64,000 bases of DNA from Candidatus Alistipes faecigallinarum (GCA_019115605.1 DXDG01000009.1:96862-160861); one strand, 5' to 3'. Shown: positions 8,237 through 17,915, counted from the stretch's first letter. Made by a program: numbers and translations. Notes: a model not told the origin generated them from the sequence alone.

Positions 8237-10258
8237 ATGACTTTAGCCGAATTTCAAGCCGATATCCGCGCGGGTATTCCCGACCGGCTTCCCGCCGCGA
8301 AACCTTATGACAAGCAGATCAACCATGCGCCCAAGCGCAAGGATATCCTCACGCCGGCCGAGAAGGAGCTGGCCCTGCGCAATGCCCTGCGCTACTTCCC
8401 GGCGAAGCACCATGCGCTGCTGGCCCGCGAGTTCGCCGCCGAGCTGCGCAAGTACGGCCGCATCTACATGTACCGCCTGCGTCCCGACTACGAGATGCAT
8501 GCGCGGCCGATCGACGAATACCCGGCCCGCTGCCGGCAGGCCGCGGCCATCATGCTGATGATCCAGAACAACCTGGACAAGGCCGTGGCGCAGCATCCCC
8601 ACGAGCTGATCACCTACGGCGGCAACGGCGCCGTGTTCCAGAACTGGGCGCAGTACCGGCTGACGATGAAATACCTCTCGGAGATGACCGACCGTCAGAC
8701 GCTGGTCATGTATTCGGGCCATCCGCTGGGGCTCTTCCCCTCGCATCCCGATGCGCCGCGCGTCGTCGTTACGAACGGCATGGTGATCCCCAACTACTCG
8801 AAGCCCGACGACTGGGAGCGGATGAACGCCCTCGGGGTTTCGCAGTACGGACAGATGACCGCCGGCTCCTACATGTATATCGGGCCGCAGGGGATCGTCC
8901 ACGGCACGACCATTACGGTGATGAACGCCGCGCGCAAACGCTTCACCGGGGGGCGTACCTCGCCGCGCGGCATGCTCTTCGTCTCGTCGGGACTCGGCGG
9001 CATGTCGGGTGCCCAGGCCAAGGCGGGCAATATCTCGGGCGTGGTTTCGGTCATTGCCGAGATCAACCCCAAGGCGGCGCAAAAACGCTACGAGCAGGGC
9101 TGGGTCGATGAACTGCACGACTCGCTCGACGAGCTCATCCCGCGCATTAGGAAGGCCGTCGCCGACCGCGAGGTCGTTTCGCTGGCCTATGTGGGCAACA
9201 TTGTGGATCTCTGGGAGCGGCTGGCCGCCGAGCGGATCCGGGTCGATCTGGGCTCGGACCAGACCTCGCTGCACAACCCCTGGTCGGGCGGCTACTATCC
9301 CGTGGGATTGAGCTACGAGGCGTCGAACAAGATGATGGCCGAGGAGCCTGCGCGTTTCCGCGAATGCGTGCAGGAGTCGCTGCGCCGCCAGGTCGATGCG
9401 ATCAACCGCCTGACGGCCGACGGCATGTACTTCTTCGACTACGGCAACGCCTTCCTGCTCGAAGCGTCGCGTGCCGGTGCCGCGGTGATGGGCGAGGGGG
9501 GCCGCTTCCGCTATCCCTCCTATGTGCAGGACATCATGGGCCCGATGTTCTTCGACTACGGTTTCGGACCCTTCCGCTGGGTCTGCACCTCGGGTCGGGC
9601 CGAGGATCTCGAAACGACGGACCGGCTGGCTGCCGAGGTGCTGGAGGAGATGGCCCGCACGGCTCCCGAGTCGATCCGCGGACAGCTGGAGGACAACCTC
9701 CACTGGATTCGCGAGGCGGGCCGCAACCATCTGGTCGTAGGCTCGCAGGCGCGTATCCTCTATGCCGACTGCGAGGGCCGCACGAAGATTGCCGAGGCCT
9801 TCAACCGGGCGATCGCCGACGGCCGCATCTCTGCTCCCGTGGTGCTGGGCCGCGACCATCACGACGTCTCGGGCACGGATTCACCCTACCGGGAGACCTC
9901 GAACATCTACGACGGCTCGAACCGTACGGCCGACATGGCCGTGCAGAACGTCATCGGCGATGCCTTCCGCGGCGCGACCTGGGTGTCGCTCCACAACGGC
10001 GGCGGCGTCGGCTGGGGCGAGGTCATCAACGGCGGCTTCGGCATGGTGATCGACGGCTCGGAGGCTTCCGAACGCCACATCCGCGAGATGCTCTTCTGGG
10101 ATGTGAACAACGGCATCGCCCGCCGCAGCTGGGCCCGCAACGACGGGGCCGTGGAGGCGATCCGCCGCGAGATGGAACGCACGCCCGACCTGCGCGTTAC
10201 ACTGCCGAACTACGCCGACGACGAGATCGTCCGCAATGCCCTTACGGAAAACGAATAA
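8237..10258 (+). CDS. hutU: Urocanate hydratase
   Basis: A 673-residue NAD+-dependent urocanase converting urocanate to imidazolone-propionate. It shows the family segments LITYGGNGAVFQNWAQY, YSGHPLGLFPSHP, MSGAQAKAGN (NAD-binding region), DQTSLHNPWSGGYYP, the FGPFRWVCTSG block around the active-site cysteine and HNGGGVGWGEVINGGFG. It is about 120 residues longer than the roughly 555-residue proteobacterial form, as in other Bacteroidota. The start at 8237 (MTLAEFQADI) lies 13 nt after ftcD; a longer frame runs back into ftcD but is only its shadow. Second gene of the hut operon, 14 nt before hutH. Confidence 0.96.
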   Translation: MTLAEFQADIRAGIPDRLPAAKPYDKQINHAPKRKDILTPAEKELALRNALRYFPAKHHALLAREFAAELRKYGRIYMYRLRPDYEMHARPIDEYPARCRQAAAIMLMIQNNLDKAVAQHPHELITYGGNGAVFQNWAQYRLTMKYLSEMTDRQTLVMYSGHPLGLFPSHPDAPRVVVTNGMVIPNYSKPDDWERMNALGVSQYGQMTAGSYMYIGPQGIVHGTTITVMNAARKRFTGGRTSPRGMLFVSSGLGGMSGAQAKAGNISGVVSVIAEINPKAAQKRYEQGWVDELHDSLDELIPRIRKAVADREVVSLAYVGNIVDLWERLAAERIRVDLGSDQTSLHNPWSGGYYPVGLSYEASNKMMAEEPARFRECVQESLRRQVDAINRLTADGMYFFDYGNAFLLEASRAGAAVMGEGGRFRYPSYVQDIMGPMFFDYGFGPFRWVCTSGRAEDLETTDRLAAEVLEEMARTAPESIRGQLEDNLHWIREAGRNHLVVGSQARILYADCEGRTKIAEAFNRAIADGRISAPVVLGRDHHDVSGTDSPYRETSNIYDGSNRTADMAVQNVIGDAFRGATWVSLHNGGGVGWGEVINGGFGMVIDGSEASERHIREMLFWDVNNGIARRSWARNDGAVEAIRREMERTPDLRVTLPNYADDEIVRNALTENE

Positions 10259-10272
10259 ACGAATCAGCATCC

Positions 10273-11754
10273 ATGGAACAGCACTATATTTCGGCCGAGC
10301 GGCTGACGGTTGCCCGGCTTCAGGAGATTCTCGACCGCCATATGCCGATAGCCTTGAGCGAAGATGCCCGGCAGCGGATTGCGCGCTGCCGCGAGTATCT
10401 CGATAACAGGATCGAACACGCCGGGCAGCCGATCTACGGCATCACGACGGGGTTCGGCTCGCTGTGCGACATTTCGGTCGGCCGCGACGAGCTGGCGCAG
10501 CTGCAGCGCAACCTGGTCATGTCGCACGCCTGCGGCACGGGCGAGCAGGTGCCCTCGGAGATCGTGCGGCTCATCCTGCTGCTCAAGATCCAGTCGCTCT
10601 CCTATGGTTATTCGGGCGTACAGCTGCGGACCGTCGAGCGGCTGGTGGATTTCTACAACCACGGGGTGCTTCCGGTGGTCTATCAGCAGGGGTCGCTCGG
10701 CGCTTCGGGCGACCTGGCGCCGCTGGCCCATTTGAGTCTGCCCCTGCTCGGACTGGGCGAGGTGGAGTACAAAGGACGGCGGCGTCCGGCCTCCGACGTG
10801 CTGGCCGAACTGGGCTGGGAGCCTATCGAGCTGCAGTCGAAGGAGGGGCTGGCGCTGCTCAACGGCACGCAGTTCATGAGTGCCTACGGCGTGTGGTCGC
10901 TCATGGCGGCCCGCCGTCTGAGCGACTGGGCCGACCGCATCGGCGCCCTGTCGCTCGACGCCTTCGACGGACGCATCGAACCCTTCTGCGATGAGGTGCA
11001 CCTGATCCGTGCCCACCGCGGGCAGCTCGCCACGGCCCGTGCCGTGCGGCGCCTGCTTGAGGGCAGCGAGCTGATCCGCCAGCCCAAGCGGCATGTGCAG
11101 GATCCCTATTCGTTCCGCTGCATGCCGCAGGTGCATGGCGCTTCGAAGGATACGATCGACTATGTCGAGGGGGTGCTCGAAACGGAGATCAACTCGCCGA
11201 CGGACAATCCGACGGTCTTCCCCGAGGAGGATATGATCATCTCGGCGGGCAACTTCCACGGGCAGCCGATCGCCCTGGCGATGGACTTCCTGGCCATCGC
11301 CCTGGCCGAGCTGGGCAACATCTCCGAGCGGCGCATCTACAAGCTTATCTCCGGGGCGCGGGAGCTGCCGAAGTTCCTGGTGGCGAATCCCGGGTTGAAC
11401 AGCGGCTTCATGATCCCGCAGTATACCGCGGCGTCGATCGTCAGCCAGTCGAAGGGCCTCTGCATGCCCGCTTCGGTCGATTCGATTCCCTCGTCGCAGG
11501 GGCAGGAGGACCATGTCAGCATGGGCTCGAACGCCGCGACGAAACTCCGCCGTGTGGCGCTCAACACCGAGCGGGTGCTGGCCATCGAGCTCTTCAACGC
11601 CGCGCAGGCCCTCGAATTCCGCCGTCCGGCCCGCACGTCTCCCGAACTGGAGCTGCTGGTCGCCGACTACCGCAAACGGGTTCCCTTTATCGACAACGAT
11701 ACGGTGATGTACCCCCATATCGAGGCGTCGGTGCAATTCCTGCGTGAGCGATGA
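10273..11754 (+). CDS. hutH: Histidine ammonia-lyase
   Basis: A 493-residue lyase that deaminates L-histidine to trans-urocanate, the first step of the pathway. The self-forming MIO electrophile is encoded by Ala144-Ser145-Gly146 in GSLGASGDLAPLAH. The Tyr-loop YGITTGFG (about 55-62) and the C-terminal SSQGQEDHVSMGSNA block are intact, so it should be active. Length is typical for bacterial HAL (about 500). Start at 10273, 14 nt after hutU. The stop overlaps the hutI start in an ATGA, suggesting translational coupling. Confidence 0.97.
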   Translation: MEQHYISAERLTVARLQEILDRHMPIALSEDARQRIARCREYLDNRIEHAGQPIYGITTGFGSLCDISVGRDELAQLQRNLVMSHACGTGEQVPSEIVRLILLLKIQSLSYGYSGVQLRTVERLVDFYNHGVLPVVYQQGSLGASGDLAPLAHLSLPLLGLGEVEYKGRRRPASDVLAELGWEPIELQSKEGLALLNGTQFMSAYGVWSLMAARRLSDWADRIGALSLDAFDGRIEPFCDEVHLIRAHRGQLATARAVRRLLEGSELIRQPKRHVQDPYSFRCMPQVHGASKDTIDYVEGVLETEINSPTDNPTVFPEEDMIISAGNFHGQPIALAMDFLAIALAELGNISERRIYKLISGARELPKFLVANPGLNSGFMIPQYTAASIVSQSKGLCMPASVDSIPSSQGQEDHVSMGSNAATKLRRVALNTERVLAIELFNAAQALEFRRPARTSPELELLVADYRKRVPFIDNDTVMYPHIEASVQFLRER

Positions 11755-13010
11755 GAACGCTGGTGGACCATATCGGCTGCATTGCGGGCATCGAGCGGCA
11801 GGGGCGTCTCCGGCTCTGCGGCGCGGAGATGGACCGCATGGAGACGCTCGAGGATGCCTGGCTGCTGGTCGAGGAGGGGCGCATCGCCGCCTTCGGCCGT
11901 CGGGATGAGGGCGTCCCCCCGGATGCCGACCGGCGGATCGACGCCCGCGGCGGCATGCTCTTCCCGTCGTTCTGCGACTCGCATACGCATCTGGTCTACG
12001 CCGGAAGCCGCGAACAGGAGTTTCTGGACAAGATCAACGGTCTTTCGTATGAGGAGATCGCCCGTCGGGGCGGGGGGATTCTCAACTCTGCCGACCGGCT
12101 GCATGCCGCTTCGGAGGAGGAGCTCTACCGCACGGCAATGGAGCGCGTGGCGGAGATTGCCGCCATGGGTACGGGCTGCGTGGAGATCAAGAGCGGTTAC
12201 GGTCTTTCGACCGAGGACGAGTTGAAGATGCTGCGCGTCATCCGGCGGATCCGCGAGACGACACCGCTGGAGGTCCGTGCCACTTTCCTCGGGGCGCATG
12301 CCGTGGCGCGCGCCTATCGGGGGCGTCAGGCGGCCTATGTCGATCTGGTGTGCCGCGAGATGCTGCCCGCCGTGGCCCGCGAGGGGCTGGCCGATTTCGT
12401 CGATGTCTTCTGCGACGAGGGTTTCTTCACGGTGGAGGAGACGGAGCGCATCCTGAACGCGGGGCGTGAACTGGGCCTGCGGGCCAAGATCCATGCCAAC
12501 GAACTGGCTGTATCGGGCGGCGTGCAGGTCGGGGTGCGCTGCGGGGCCCTCTCGGTCGATCACCTCGAACGCAGCGGTGCCGCGGAGATCGAGGCGCTGC
12601 GCGGCTCGGAGACGATGCCCACGCTGCTGCCCGGTGCCGCCTTCTTCCTCGGCATGAGTGATCCGCCGGCCCGGGAGATGATCCGTGCGGGGCTGGGCGT
12701 GGCACTTGCCTCGGACTACAACCCCGGCTCTTCGCCTTCGGGCAACATGCGCATGGTCGCCGCGCTGGCTTCAATCCGCCTGCGGATGACCCCGCGCGAA
12801 GCGCTCTGTGCCGCGACGCTCAACGGCGCCTGTGCCATGGGCTTGAGCCGCGACTACGGGTCGATCACCGTAGGCAAGGTTGCCAACTTCTTCCTCACGC
12901 GCCCGATGCCGTCGATCGAATACTTTACCTACGCCTACCAGACGCCGCTCATCGACCGTGTCTTCCTGCGCGGCTGCCCCCTGCACTCCTTTTTTGCGGA
13001 GAGCCGGTAG
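11751..13010 (+). CDS. hutI: Imidazolonepropionase
   Basis: A 419-residue amidohydrolase that opens the imidazolone ring to give N-formimino-L-glutamate, which is passed to FtcD. The metal ligand motif SHTHLVYAG, the EIKSGYG substrate loop, the FLGAHAV histidine, the HANEL histidine and ALASDYNPGS aspartate are all present. The start ATG overlaps the hutH stop by 4 nt. Last gene of the hut operon; no strong terminator hairpin was seen in the 192 nt before the next gene, and that gap holds nothing recognisable. Confidence 0.97.
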   Translation: MRTLVDHIGCIAGIERQGRLRLCGAEMDRMETLEDAWLLVEEGRIAAFGRRDEGVPPDADRRIDARGGMLFPSFCDSHTHLVYAGSREQEFLDKINGLSYEEIARRGGGILNSADRLHAASEEELYRTAMERVAEIAAMGTGCVEIKSGYGLSTEDELKMLRVIRRIRETTPLEVRATFLGAHAVARAYRGRQAAYVDLVCREMLPAVAREGLADFVDVFCDEGFFTVEETERILNAGRELGLRAKIHANELAVSGGVQVGVRCGALSVDHLERSGAAEIEALRGSETMPTLLPGAAFFLGMSDPPAREMIRAGLGVALASDYNPGSSPSGNMRMVAALASIRLRMTPREALCAATLNGACAMGLSRDYGSITVGKVANFFLTRPMPSIEYFTYAYQTPLIDRVFLRGCPLHSFFAESR

Positions 13011-13202
13011 GGGCTCCGACGGTTGTTCCGACGGTTAAACGCGACCTGCTTTTCCCGCAAAAAACGGAATCGGGCCTTTGCCTGGCCGGCCGGCATACGA
13101 ATTGCGGTACTGCTGCGTTATTGATAAGGTATCGGCAGGCGGCGGAAAAAGGTGTTCTGTCCCGATTCCTGACAGTGTGTGATATGATCAAGTGATGTGT
13201 GT

Positions 13203-14153
13203 ATGAAAAAAATCGTGTGTGTAATGACTTTTGTTCTGGTGGGAGCCGGAGCAAGTTCACAAAATCAAATCATGAAACCTTTGAATTCCGAAGAAAAGCG
13301 GGTGATCCTCGACAAGGGAACCGAAGCACCCTTTACGGGCCGTTTCTACCGGCACAAGGCGGAGGGAACCTATGTCTGCCGGCAATGCGGGGCGCCGCTT
13401 TACCGCTCGTCCGACAAATTCGATTCCGGATGCGGATGGCCCAGTTTTGACGATGAGATCCCCGGAGCCGTAAAACGGTCGCCCGATCCCGACGGACTGC
13501 GGACCGAAATCTCGTGTGCCCGCTGCGGCGGACATCTCGGACATGTCTTTATCGGCGAACGGCTGACGCCCAAGAATACGCGGCACTGCGTCAACTCCCT
13601 TTCGCTGGATTTTGTCCCGGCCGGGAGGTCCGCAGCGGCGGAACCCGAAACGGCTGCGGATGTCTCCCCGCAAACCGATACCGCCATCTTTGCGGGCGGC
13701 TGTTTCTGGGGTGTGGAGTACATGCTCGGCAAATGCCCGGGTGTTCGAAGCGTCGAGTCGGGGTATACCGGCGGCAAGACGCGGAATCCCACCTACGAGG
13801 AGGTGTGCTCCCACAAAACGGGGCATGCCGAGGCGGTACGCGTGGTGTTCGATCCGCGGCAGGTCTCCTATGAAGAGCTGGCGCGTCTCTTTTTCGAGAT
13901 CCACGATCCGACCCAGCTCAACCGTCAGGGCCCCGATGTCGGGGACCAGTATCGTTCGGAGATCTTCTACCGCACGCCCGAGCAGCGCCGTGTGGCCGAA
14001 CGGCTTATCGCCGAACTGCGGACCAGGGGGTATCGTGTCGTAACGCGCGTAACGCCCGCCACCGACTTCTGGCCTGCGGAGAACTACCACCAGGATTATT
14101 ACGAGCGCAAGGGTACGCAGCCCTATTGCCATGCCTACACGAAACGGTTTTAG
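13203..14153 (+). CDS. Secreted peptide-methionine sulfoxide reductase, MsrB-MsrA fusion
   Basis: A 316-residue bifunctional repair enzyme that reduces methionine-R-sulfoxide (MsrB half) and methionine-S-sulfoxide (MsrA half) in proteins. An N-terminal signal sequence (about 1-20) points to the periplasm. MsrB covers about 26-140 with zinc cysteines C59, C62, C105, C108 and catalytic C129 in RHCVNSLSL. MsrA covers about 158-316 with catalytic C167 in GGCFWG and a GYTGG motif. Domain order is B then A, the reverse of the Neisseria PilB arrangement. An in-frame GTG at 13197 is possible, but the ATG at 13203 gives the cleaner signal peptide. Convergent with the endonuclease-like gene, with a shared terminator between them. 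Confidence 0.93.
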   Translation: MKKIVCVMTFVLVGAGASSQNQIMKPLNSEEKRVILDKGTEAPFTGRFYRHKAEGTYVCRQCGAPLYRSSDKFDSGCGWPSFDDEIPGAVKRSPDPDGLRTEISCARCGGHLGHVFIGERLTPKNTRHCVNSLSLDFVPAGRSAAAEPETAADVSPQTDTAIFAGGCFWGVEYMLGKCPGVRSVESGYTGGKTRNPTYEEVCSHKTGHAEAVRVVFDPRQVSYEELARLFFEIHDPTQLNRQGPDVGDQYRSEIFYRTPEQRRVAERLIAELRTRGYRVVTRVTPATDFWPAENYHQDYYERKGTQPYCHAYTKRF

Positions 14154-14218
14154 GCACTCTTTCCGTTGAGCGCCTTTTCCGCACGCACATTTCGCGGATT
14201 GCCGTACCGGTCATAAAG

Positions 14219-14253
14219 AGAGTCCCGGGCGCACAACTGGCGCCCGGGACTCT
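14219..14253. terminator. Hairpin terminator between convergent genes
   Basis: A perfect 14-bp stem, AGAGTCCCGGGCGC (14219-14232) with GCGCCCGGGACTCT (14240-14253), and a 7-nt loop. The T-richer flank (CTTTAT) is on the minus strand, so it best serves the endonuclease-like gene but could also stop readthrough from msrBA. Confidence 0.78.
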
Positions 14254-14275
14254 TGACTCTGTTGCGGGGGTGTTC

Positions 14276-15103
14276 CTACAGCGTGAAGACCATTTCGATG
14301 GGGTAGTGGTCCGAAATGTAGGGGGCGCCGTAGTCGCCCTTGAGGGTTTTGAACTGCAGACAGCGGAGTTTGCCGCGGAAGTAGATGTGGTCGATGACAA
14401 TCGTGTCGGGAGCCGTTCCGAAACCGTTGAACGTCCCCTCGTTGTCGCTCTCGGGAGCCTTGTCGCGGGCCGATTTCATGAAGCGGACAAGCGGACGGAA
14501 GATCGGACTGTCGGTCGGGGAGTTGAAGTCGCCGCCGAGAATCGCCGGGGCCTTGCCCGCCACCTTGCCGACGATCTCGACCAGCAGCTTGATGCCCTCT
14601 TCGCGGGCCTGCCGGCCCTGGTGGTCGAGGTGGGTGTTGAAGTAGAAGAAGCTCTTGCCCGACGTCTTGTCGCGAAGCTCTACCCAGGTTACCGTGCGGT
14701 TGCAGGCTCCGTCCCAGCCGCGCGAGGGCGTCTCGGGGGTCTCGCTCAACCACAGCGTGCCGCTGTTCACCAGTTCGAAACGATCGTGCCGGTAGTAGAT
14801 AGCCATCGTCTCCCCGGCCTTGTCGCCGTCATCGCGGCCGACGCCCACGCGGGCATACTGCGGACAACTTTCGTCGAGATACTGCAGCTGGTCGGCCAGA
14901 GCCTCCTGTACGCCGAAGAGGTCCGGAGCCTCCTCGCGGATCATCCGCTCCGTGGCGTGGCGCCGGTGCTCCCAGCGGTTGGAACCGTCTTCGCCGCCGC
15001 TGTTGCGCAGGTTGAAGGAGATGAGTTTCAGTTGCGGCGTCTCTGCGGCATGAACCGGGAGCGAGAGAAGCGCCATGCAGAGCAGGATCAGGGCCTTTTT
15101 CAT
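14276..15103 (-). CDS. Secreted endonuclease/exonuclease/phosphatase-family protein
   Basis: A 275-residue protein with a signal peptide (about 1-19, ending in PVHA). It has the DNase I-like metal hydrolase fold: LKLISFNLRN (first strand and Asn ligand), FGVQEAL (Glu metal ligand), FNTHLDHQG (His), GGDFNSP (Asp/Asn pair) and the terminal ISDHYPI (Asp-His). All catalytic landmarks are visible. Family members include secreted nucleases, phosphodiesterases and sphingomyelinase-like enzymes; the substrate cannot be told from sequence. Single-gene unit on the minus strand. Confidence 0.88.
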   Translation of the reverse strand: MKKALILLCMALLSLPVHAAETPQLKLISFNLRNSGGEDGSNRWEHRRHATERMIREEAPDLFGVQEALADQLQYLDESCPQYARVGVGRDDGDKAGETMAIYYRHDRFELVNSGTLWLSETPETPSRGWDGACNRTVTWVELRDKTSGKSFFYFNTHLDHQGRQAREEGIKLLVEIVGKVAGKAPAILGGDFNSPTDSPIFRPLVRFMKSARDKAPESDNEGTFNGFGTAPDTIVIDHIYFRGKLRCLQFKTLKGDYGAPYISDHYPIEMVFTL

Positions 15104-15124
15104 GCAGGAGTGTTTTTGGTTTTC

Positions 15125-15132
15125 TAAAGATA
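15125..15132 (-). promoter_or_regulatory. Possible -7 element for the endonuclease-like gene
   Basis: Read on the minus strand this is TATCTTTA, one base off TAnnTTTG, 21 nt before the ATG at 15103. Confidence 0.35.
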
Positions 15133-15181
15133 CGCAAATTCTTGCAATTCGGCGGCGGAGAGAACGCTTTTTTTCAGATTT

Positions 15182-15865
15182 TCAGATGCGGGATCCCAGA
15201 CGTGCCGCTGCGGGAAGTACACGCTGCAGCATGGCCCGCGTAATGACCTTCCGGTTAAGAAAGCTGACGATGTAGCCCGTGAAGCAGGCGGCGATGACCG
15301 TTCCCTCGCGGACTCCGTCGATACGTTGCGAGAAGAGAATCGAGAAGACCGTGGCCAGGGTTACGAGCGTGATGTCGAAGCCGACCTTTATCTTTCCGAA
15401 ATCCTTGTTGTAGCGGCGCGAAGCGTAGTTGACGAATCCTTCGGCGCTCATCATCACCACGCGGGGCTTGATCTCGAGCACGACGCCTACGGACTGGATC
15501 AGGCAGCCCGCAAACAGCATCATGATGGCTGCGGCGTAGTGTGCGGGATGGAGTGCTTCGGTGAGGACCATGTTGAAATCGATGAAGACGCCGAAGAGCA
15601 GCGAAAAGGGAATCTGCAGCAGGATTTCCATCGTATCGCGGCGCGTCATGCGGTCGCGGATGAACCAGAACTGGCCGAGAATCAGCAGCATGTTGATCAG
15701 GAAGGTCCATGTGCCGAGTGTGATCGGCGTATTGAGGCTCAACACGTAGTTGACGCTCGAAATGGGGGTTGTTCCCAGCGAGGAACGCAGAATAAGGACG
15801 ATGCCGGCAGCAAGGAAATAGAGCCCGATAATGAATATCAGGTACTTGATAATGTATTTTTTCAC
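15182..15865 (-). CDS. YitT/YczE-type integral membrane protein
   Basis: A 227-residue multi-spanning membrane protein with about five to six hydrophobic segments. The signature pieces are LGTTPIS near residue 33, FIDFNM in the middle, KVGFDITLV and GVREGTV near the end, as in the YczE/YyaS/YitT group, whose substrate is unknown. The start is the GTG at 15865-15863; an ATG two bases upstream is out of frame and stops at once. A paralogue with the same signatures lies at 52769-53428, on the far side of the polysaccharide locus. Monocistronic. Confidence 0.82.
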   Translation of the reverse strand: MKKYIIKYLIFIIGLYFLAAGIVLILRSSLGTTPISSVNYVLSLNTPITLGTWTFLINMLLILGQFWFIRDRMTRRDTMEILLQIPFSLLFGVFIDFNMVLTEALHPAHYAAAIMMLFAGCLIQSVGVVLEIKPRVVMMSAEGFVNYASRRYNKDFGKIKVGFDITLVTLATVFSILFSQRIDGVREGTVIAACFTGYIVSFLNRKVITRAMLQRVLPAAARLGSRI

Positions 15866-15885
15866 ATGAAACGTTTTAGACGGCG

Positions 15886-15893
15886 CAAATTTA
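15886..15893 (-). promoter_or_regulatory. -7 promoter element for the YitT-type gene
   Basis: Read on the minus strand this is TAAATTTG, a full match to TAnnTTTG, 20 nt before the GTG start. Confidence 0.5.
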
Positions 15894-15988
15894 CGAAAAA
15901 AAGGCGTTCAGTGTATCCGTGGGCGCTTTTTTCGGGCCGCAGGGCCCTGTTGTGCCGGGCTGCGCTTGTGCTTTTCGGCAACTTTTTA

Positions 15989-15996
15989 TACCTTTA
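15989..15996 (+). promoter_or_regulatory. Possible -7 element for the flavin oxidoreductase/regulator pair
   Basis: TACCTTTA is one base off TAnnTTTG and lies 29 nt before the ATG at 16026. It is identical to the -7 variant before the transporter operon at 37492. The composite operator found at the other four promoters is not present at the right distance here. Confidence 0.35.
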
Positions 15997-16025
15997 TGAC
16001 CGCAAATGACAATAATCCGAATCGA

Positions 16026-17906
16026 ATGAAGAGACATATCCTTTCGGCGGGGGCCGCGCTCCTGCTGCTGTGCGGAACGATGGCCTGTTCCGGAGTCAGT
16101 GAGTATGATGTGGTGATCATCGGCGGCGGCACAAGCGGTGTGGCGGCGGGCTTGCAGTCCGCACGTCTCGGGGCGCGGACGCTTATCGTCGAGGAGTTCG
16201 ACTGGCTGGGCGGCATGCTGACCTCGGCCGGCGTGAGCGCCACGGACGGCAACCAGGTGCTGCGCGGCGGTATCTGGGACGAGTTCCGGACCGAGCTGGA
16301 GAACCATTACGGAGGACCTAAGGCCCTGTGTACGGGATGGGTGAGCAAGACGATGTTCGAGCCTTCGGTCGGCGACAGCCTCTTCAAGCGCATGGCGGCC
16401 CGCGAGCCGAACCTGGAGGTGCGCTATCGTACGACGGCCTCCGGTTTCGAACGCCGCAACGGCGTGTGGCAGCTGGAGATCGATCGCGACGGGAAAAGCG
16501 AGCGCATCGCGGCCCGTGTGCTGATCGACGCCACGGAGCTGGGAGATGTGGCGAAGGCGGTGGGCGTACCCTATGACGTGGGTATGGATGCTGCCTCCGA
16601 GACCGGCGAGAAGGAGGCGCTCGACGCGCCGAACGACATCGTGCAGGATCTGACCTATGTCGCCGTCCTGAAGGATTACGGACGCGACGTAACGATCCCG
16701 CAGCCCGAGGGGTATGATCCGGCCTTCTTTGCCTGCTGCTGCATCAACGACAACTGCGTTACGCCCAAGGAACCCGACCGGATGTGGCCCCGCGAGATGA
16801 TGATCACCTACGGAGAGTTGCCCAACGGGAAGTACATGATCAACTGGCCGATCGAGGGCAACGACTACTATGTGAACATGGTCGATATGGATGCCGCCGG
16901 ACGTGCCGAGGCCGTGCGGCAGGCGAAGAACCATACGCTGTGTTTCCTTTATTTCCTCCAGACCGAACTGGGATTCCGTACGCTGGGCCTCGCCGACGAC
17001 GAGTTCCCCACGGAGGATCTTCTGCCGTTCTATCCCTACCACCGCGAATCGCGGCGTATCCACGGCCTGGTGCGCTTCACGCTCAACGATATCTCCGACC
17101 CCTATGCCAACACGCTCTACCGTACGACGATCGGCGTGGGCGACTATCCGATCGACCAGCACCATACGCGCTATCCCGAATGGAGTTCGCTGCCGAACCT
17201 CTATTTCCATCCCGTACCTTCGTACGGCGTACCGATGGGCGTGATGCTGCCCGCCGCTCAACAGGGGCTGATCGTTGCCGAGAAGTCCATCTCGGTAACC
17301 AACATGGTGAACGGCTCCACGCGCCTGCAGCCCGTCGTGCTGCAGATCGGACAGGCGGCCGGCGCCCTGGCCGCCCTGGCCGTGAAGGAGGACTGCGAGC
17401 CTTCGGAGGTTTCGGTCCGCGAGGTGCAGGAGGTGATCCTCGACGATGGCGGCTACCTGCTGCCGTACCTCGACCTGCCCTCGACCGACCCGCGCTTCAA
17501 GGCCATGCAGCGGATTGCCGCAACGGGAATCCTGCGCGGCCGCGGCGCGAACGTGGGGTGGTCGAACCAGAGTTGGTTCGATGCCGACAGGAGCGTCTCC
17601 GAGGCGCTGCTCCGCAAGGGCCTGCGGGAGGTTTATCCGGCTGTCGCGGAGTCTTCCGATACGACGGCCGTCTGCGGTCGGAGCCTCTCGGCGATGCTCT
17701 CCGAGGCGCTTGGCAGCGACGCAACGGCGGCGGTAGGGGAGAAAGCCGCGGCACTTCTTGAAGGGTATGATGCCGAACGGCCGCTGACCCGCCTCGAGTG
17801 CGCCCAGCTGATCGACGCCGTAGCCGATCCGTTCCACAGCTTCGGAGTGGCGATCGACGGCCGTTTCCTGCGGGACGACGGAACCACTGCCGCCGGCTCC
17901 AAATAA
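16026..17906 (+). CDS. FAD-dependent oxidoreductase, exported lipoprotein
   Basis: A 626-residue protein with a lipoprotein-type signal (LLLCGTMAC, Cys near residue 19). An intact dinucleotide-binding site, VVIIGGGTSGVAAG, follows directly, with an acidic strand end LIVEE, typical of the FAD_oxidored group. The substrate region and WGRG-like pieces of amine oxidases are not evident, so the reaction is unknown. Related proteins are common in Bacteroidota glycan loci. The ATG at 16026 was chosen because the longer frame (15966) adds a non-signal leader. Only 9 nt separate it from the XylR-type regulator, so the two are probably co-transcribed. It is the first gene of the polysaccharide locus. 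Confidence 0.82.
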   Translation: MKRHILSAGAALLLLCGTMACSGVSEYDVVIIGGGTSGVAAGLQSARLGARTLIVEEFDWLGGMLTSAGVSATDGNQVLRGGIWDEFRTELENHYGGPKALCTGWVSKTMFEPSVGDSLFKRMAAREPNLEVRYRTTASGFERRNGVWQLEIDRDGKSERIAARVLIDATELGDVAKAVGVPYDVGMDAASETGEKEALDAPNDIVQDLTYVAVLKDYGRDVTIPQPEGYDPAFFACCCINDNCVTPKEPDRMWPREMMITYGELPNGKYMINWPIEGNDYYVNMVDMDAAGRAEAVRQAKNHTLCFLYFLQTELGFRTLGLADDEFPTEDLLPFYPYHRESRRIHGLVRFTLNDISDPYANTLYRTTIGVGDYPIDQHHTRYPEWSSLPNLYFHPVPSYGVPMGVMLPAAQQGLIVAEKSISVTNMVNGSTRLQPVVLQIGQAAGALAALAVKEDCEPSEVSVREVQEVILDDGGYLLPYLDLPSTDPRFKAMQRIAATGILRGRGANVGWSNQSWFDADRSVSEALLRKGLREVYPAVAESSDTTAVCGRSLSAMLSEALGSDATAAVGEKAAALLEGYDAERPLTRLECAQLIDAVADPFHSFGVAIDGRFLRDDGTTAAGSK

Positions 17907-17915
17907 GTCCAAGAT

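Noticed and set aside
15924..15936. CGCTTTTTTCGGG upstream of the flavin oxidoreductase, possible fifth operator
   Set aside because: The second half is absent at the required register, and the nearest -7-like box (15989) is 10 nt too far.
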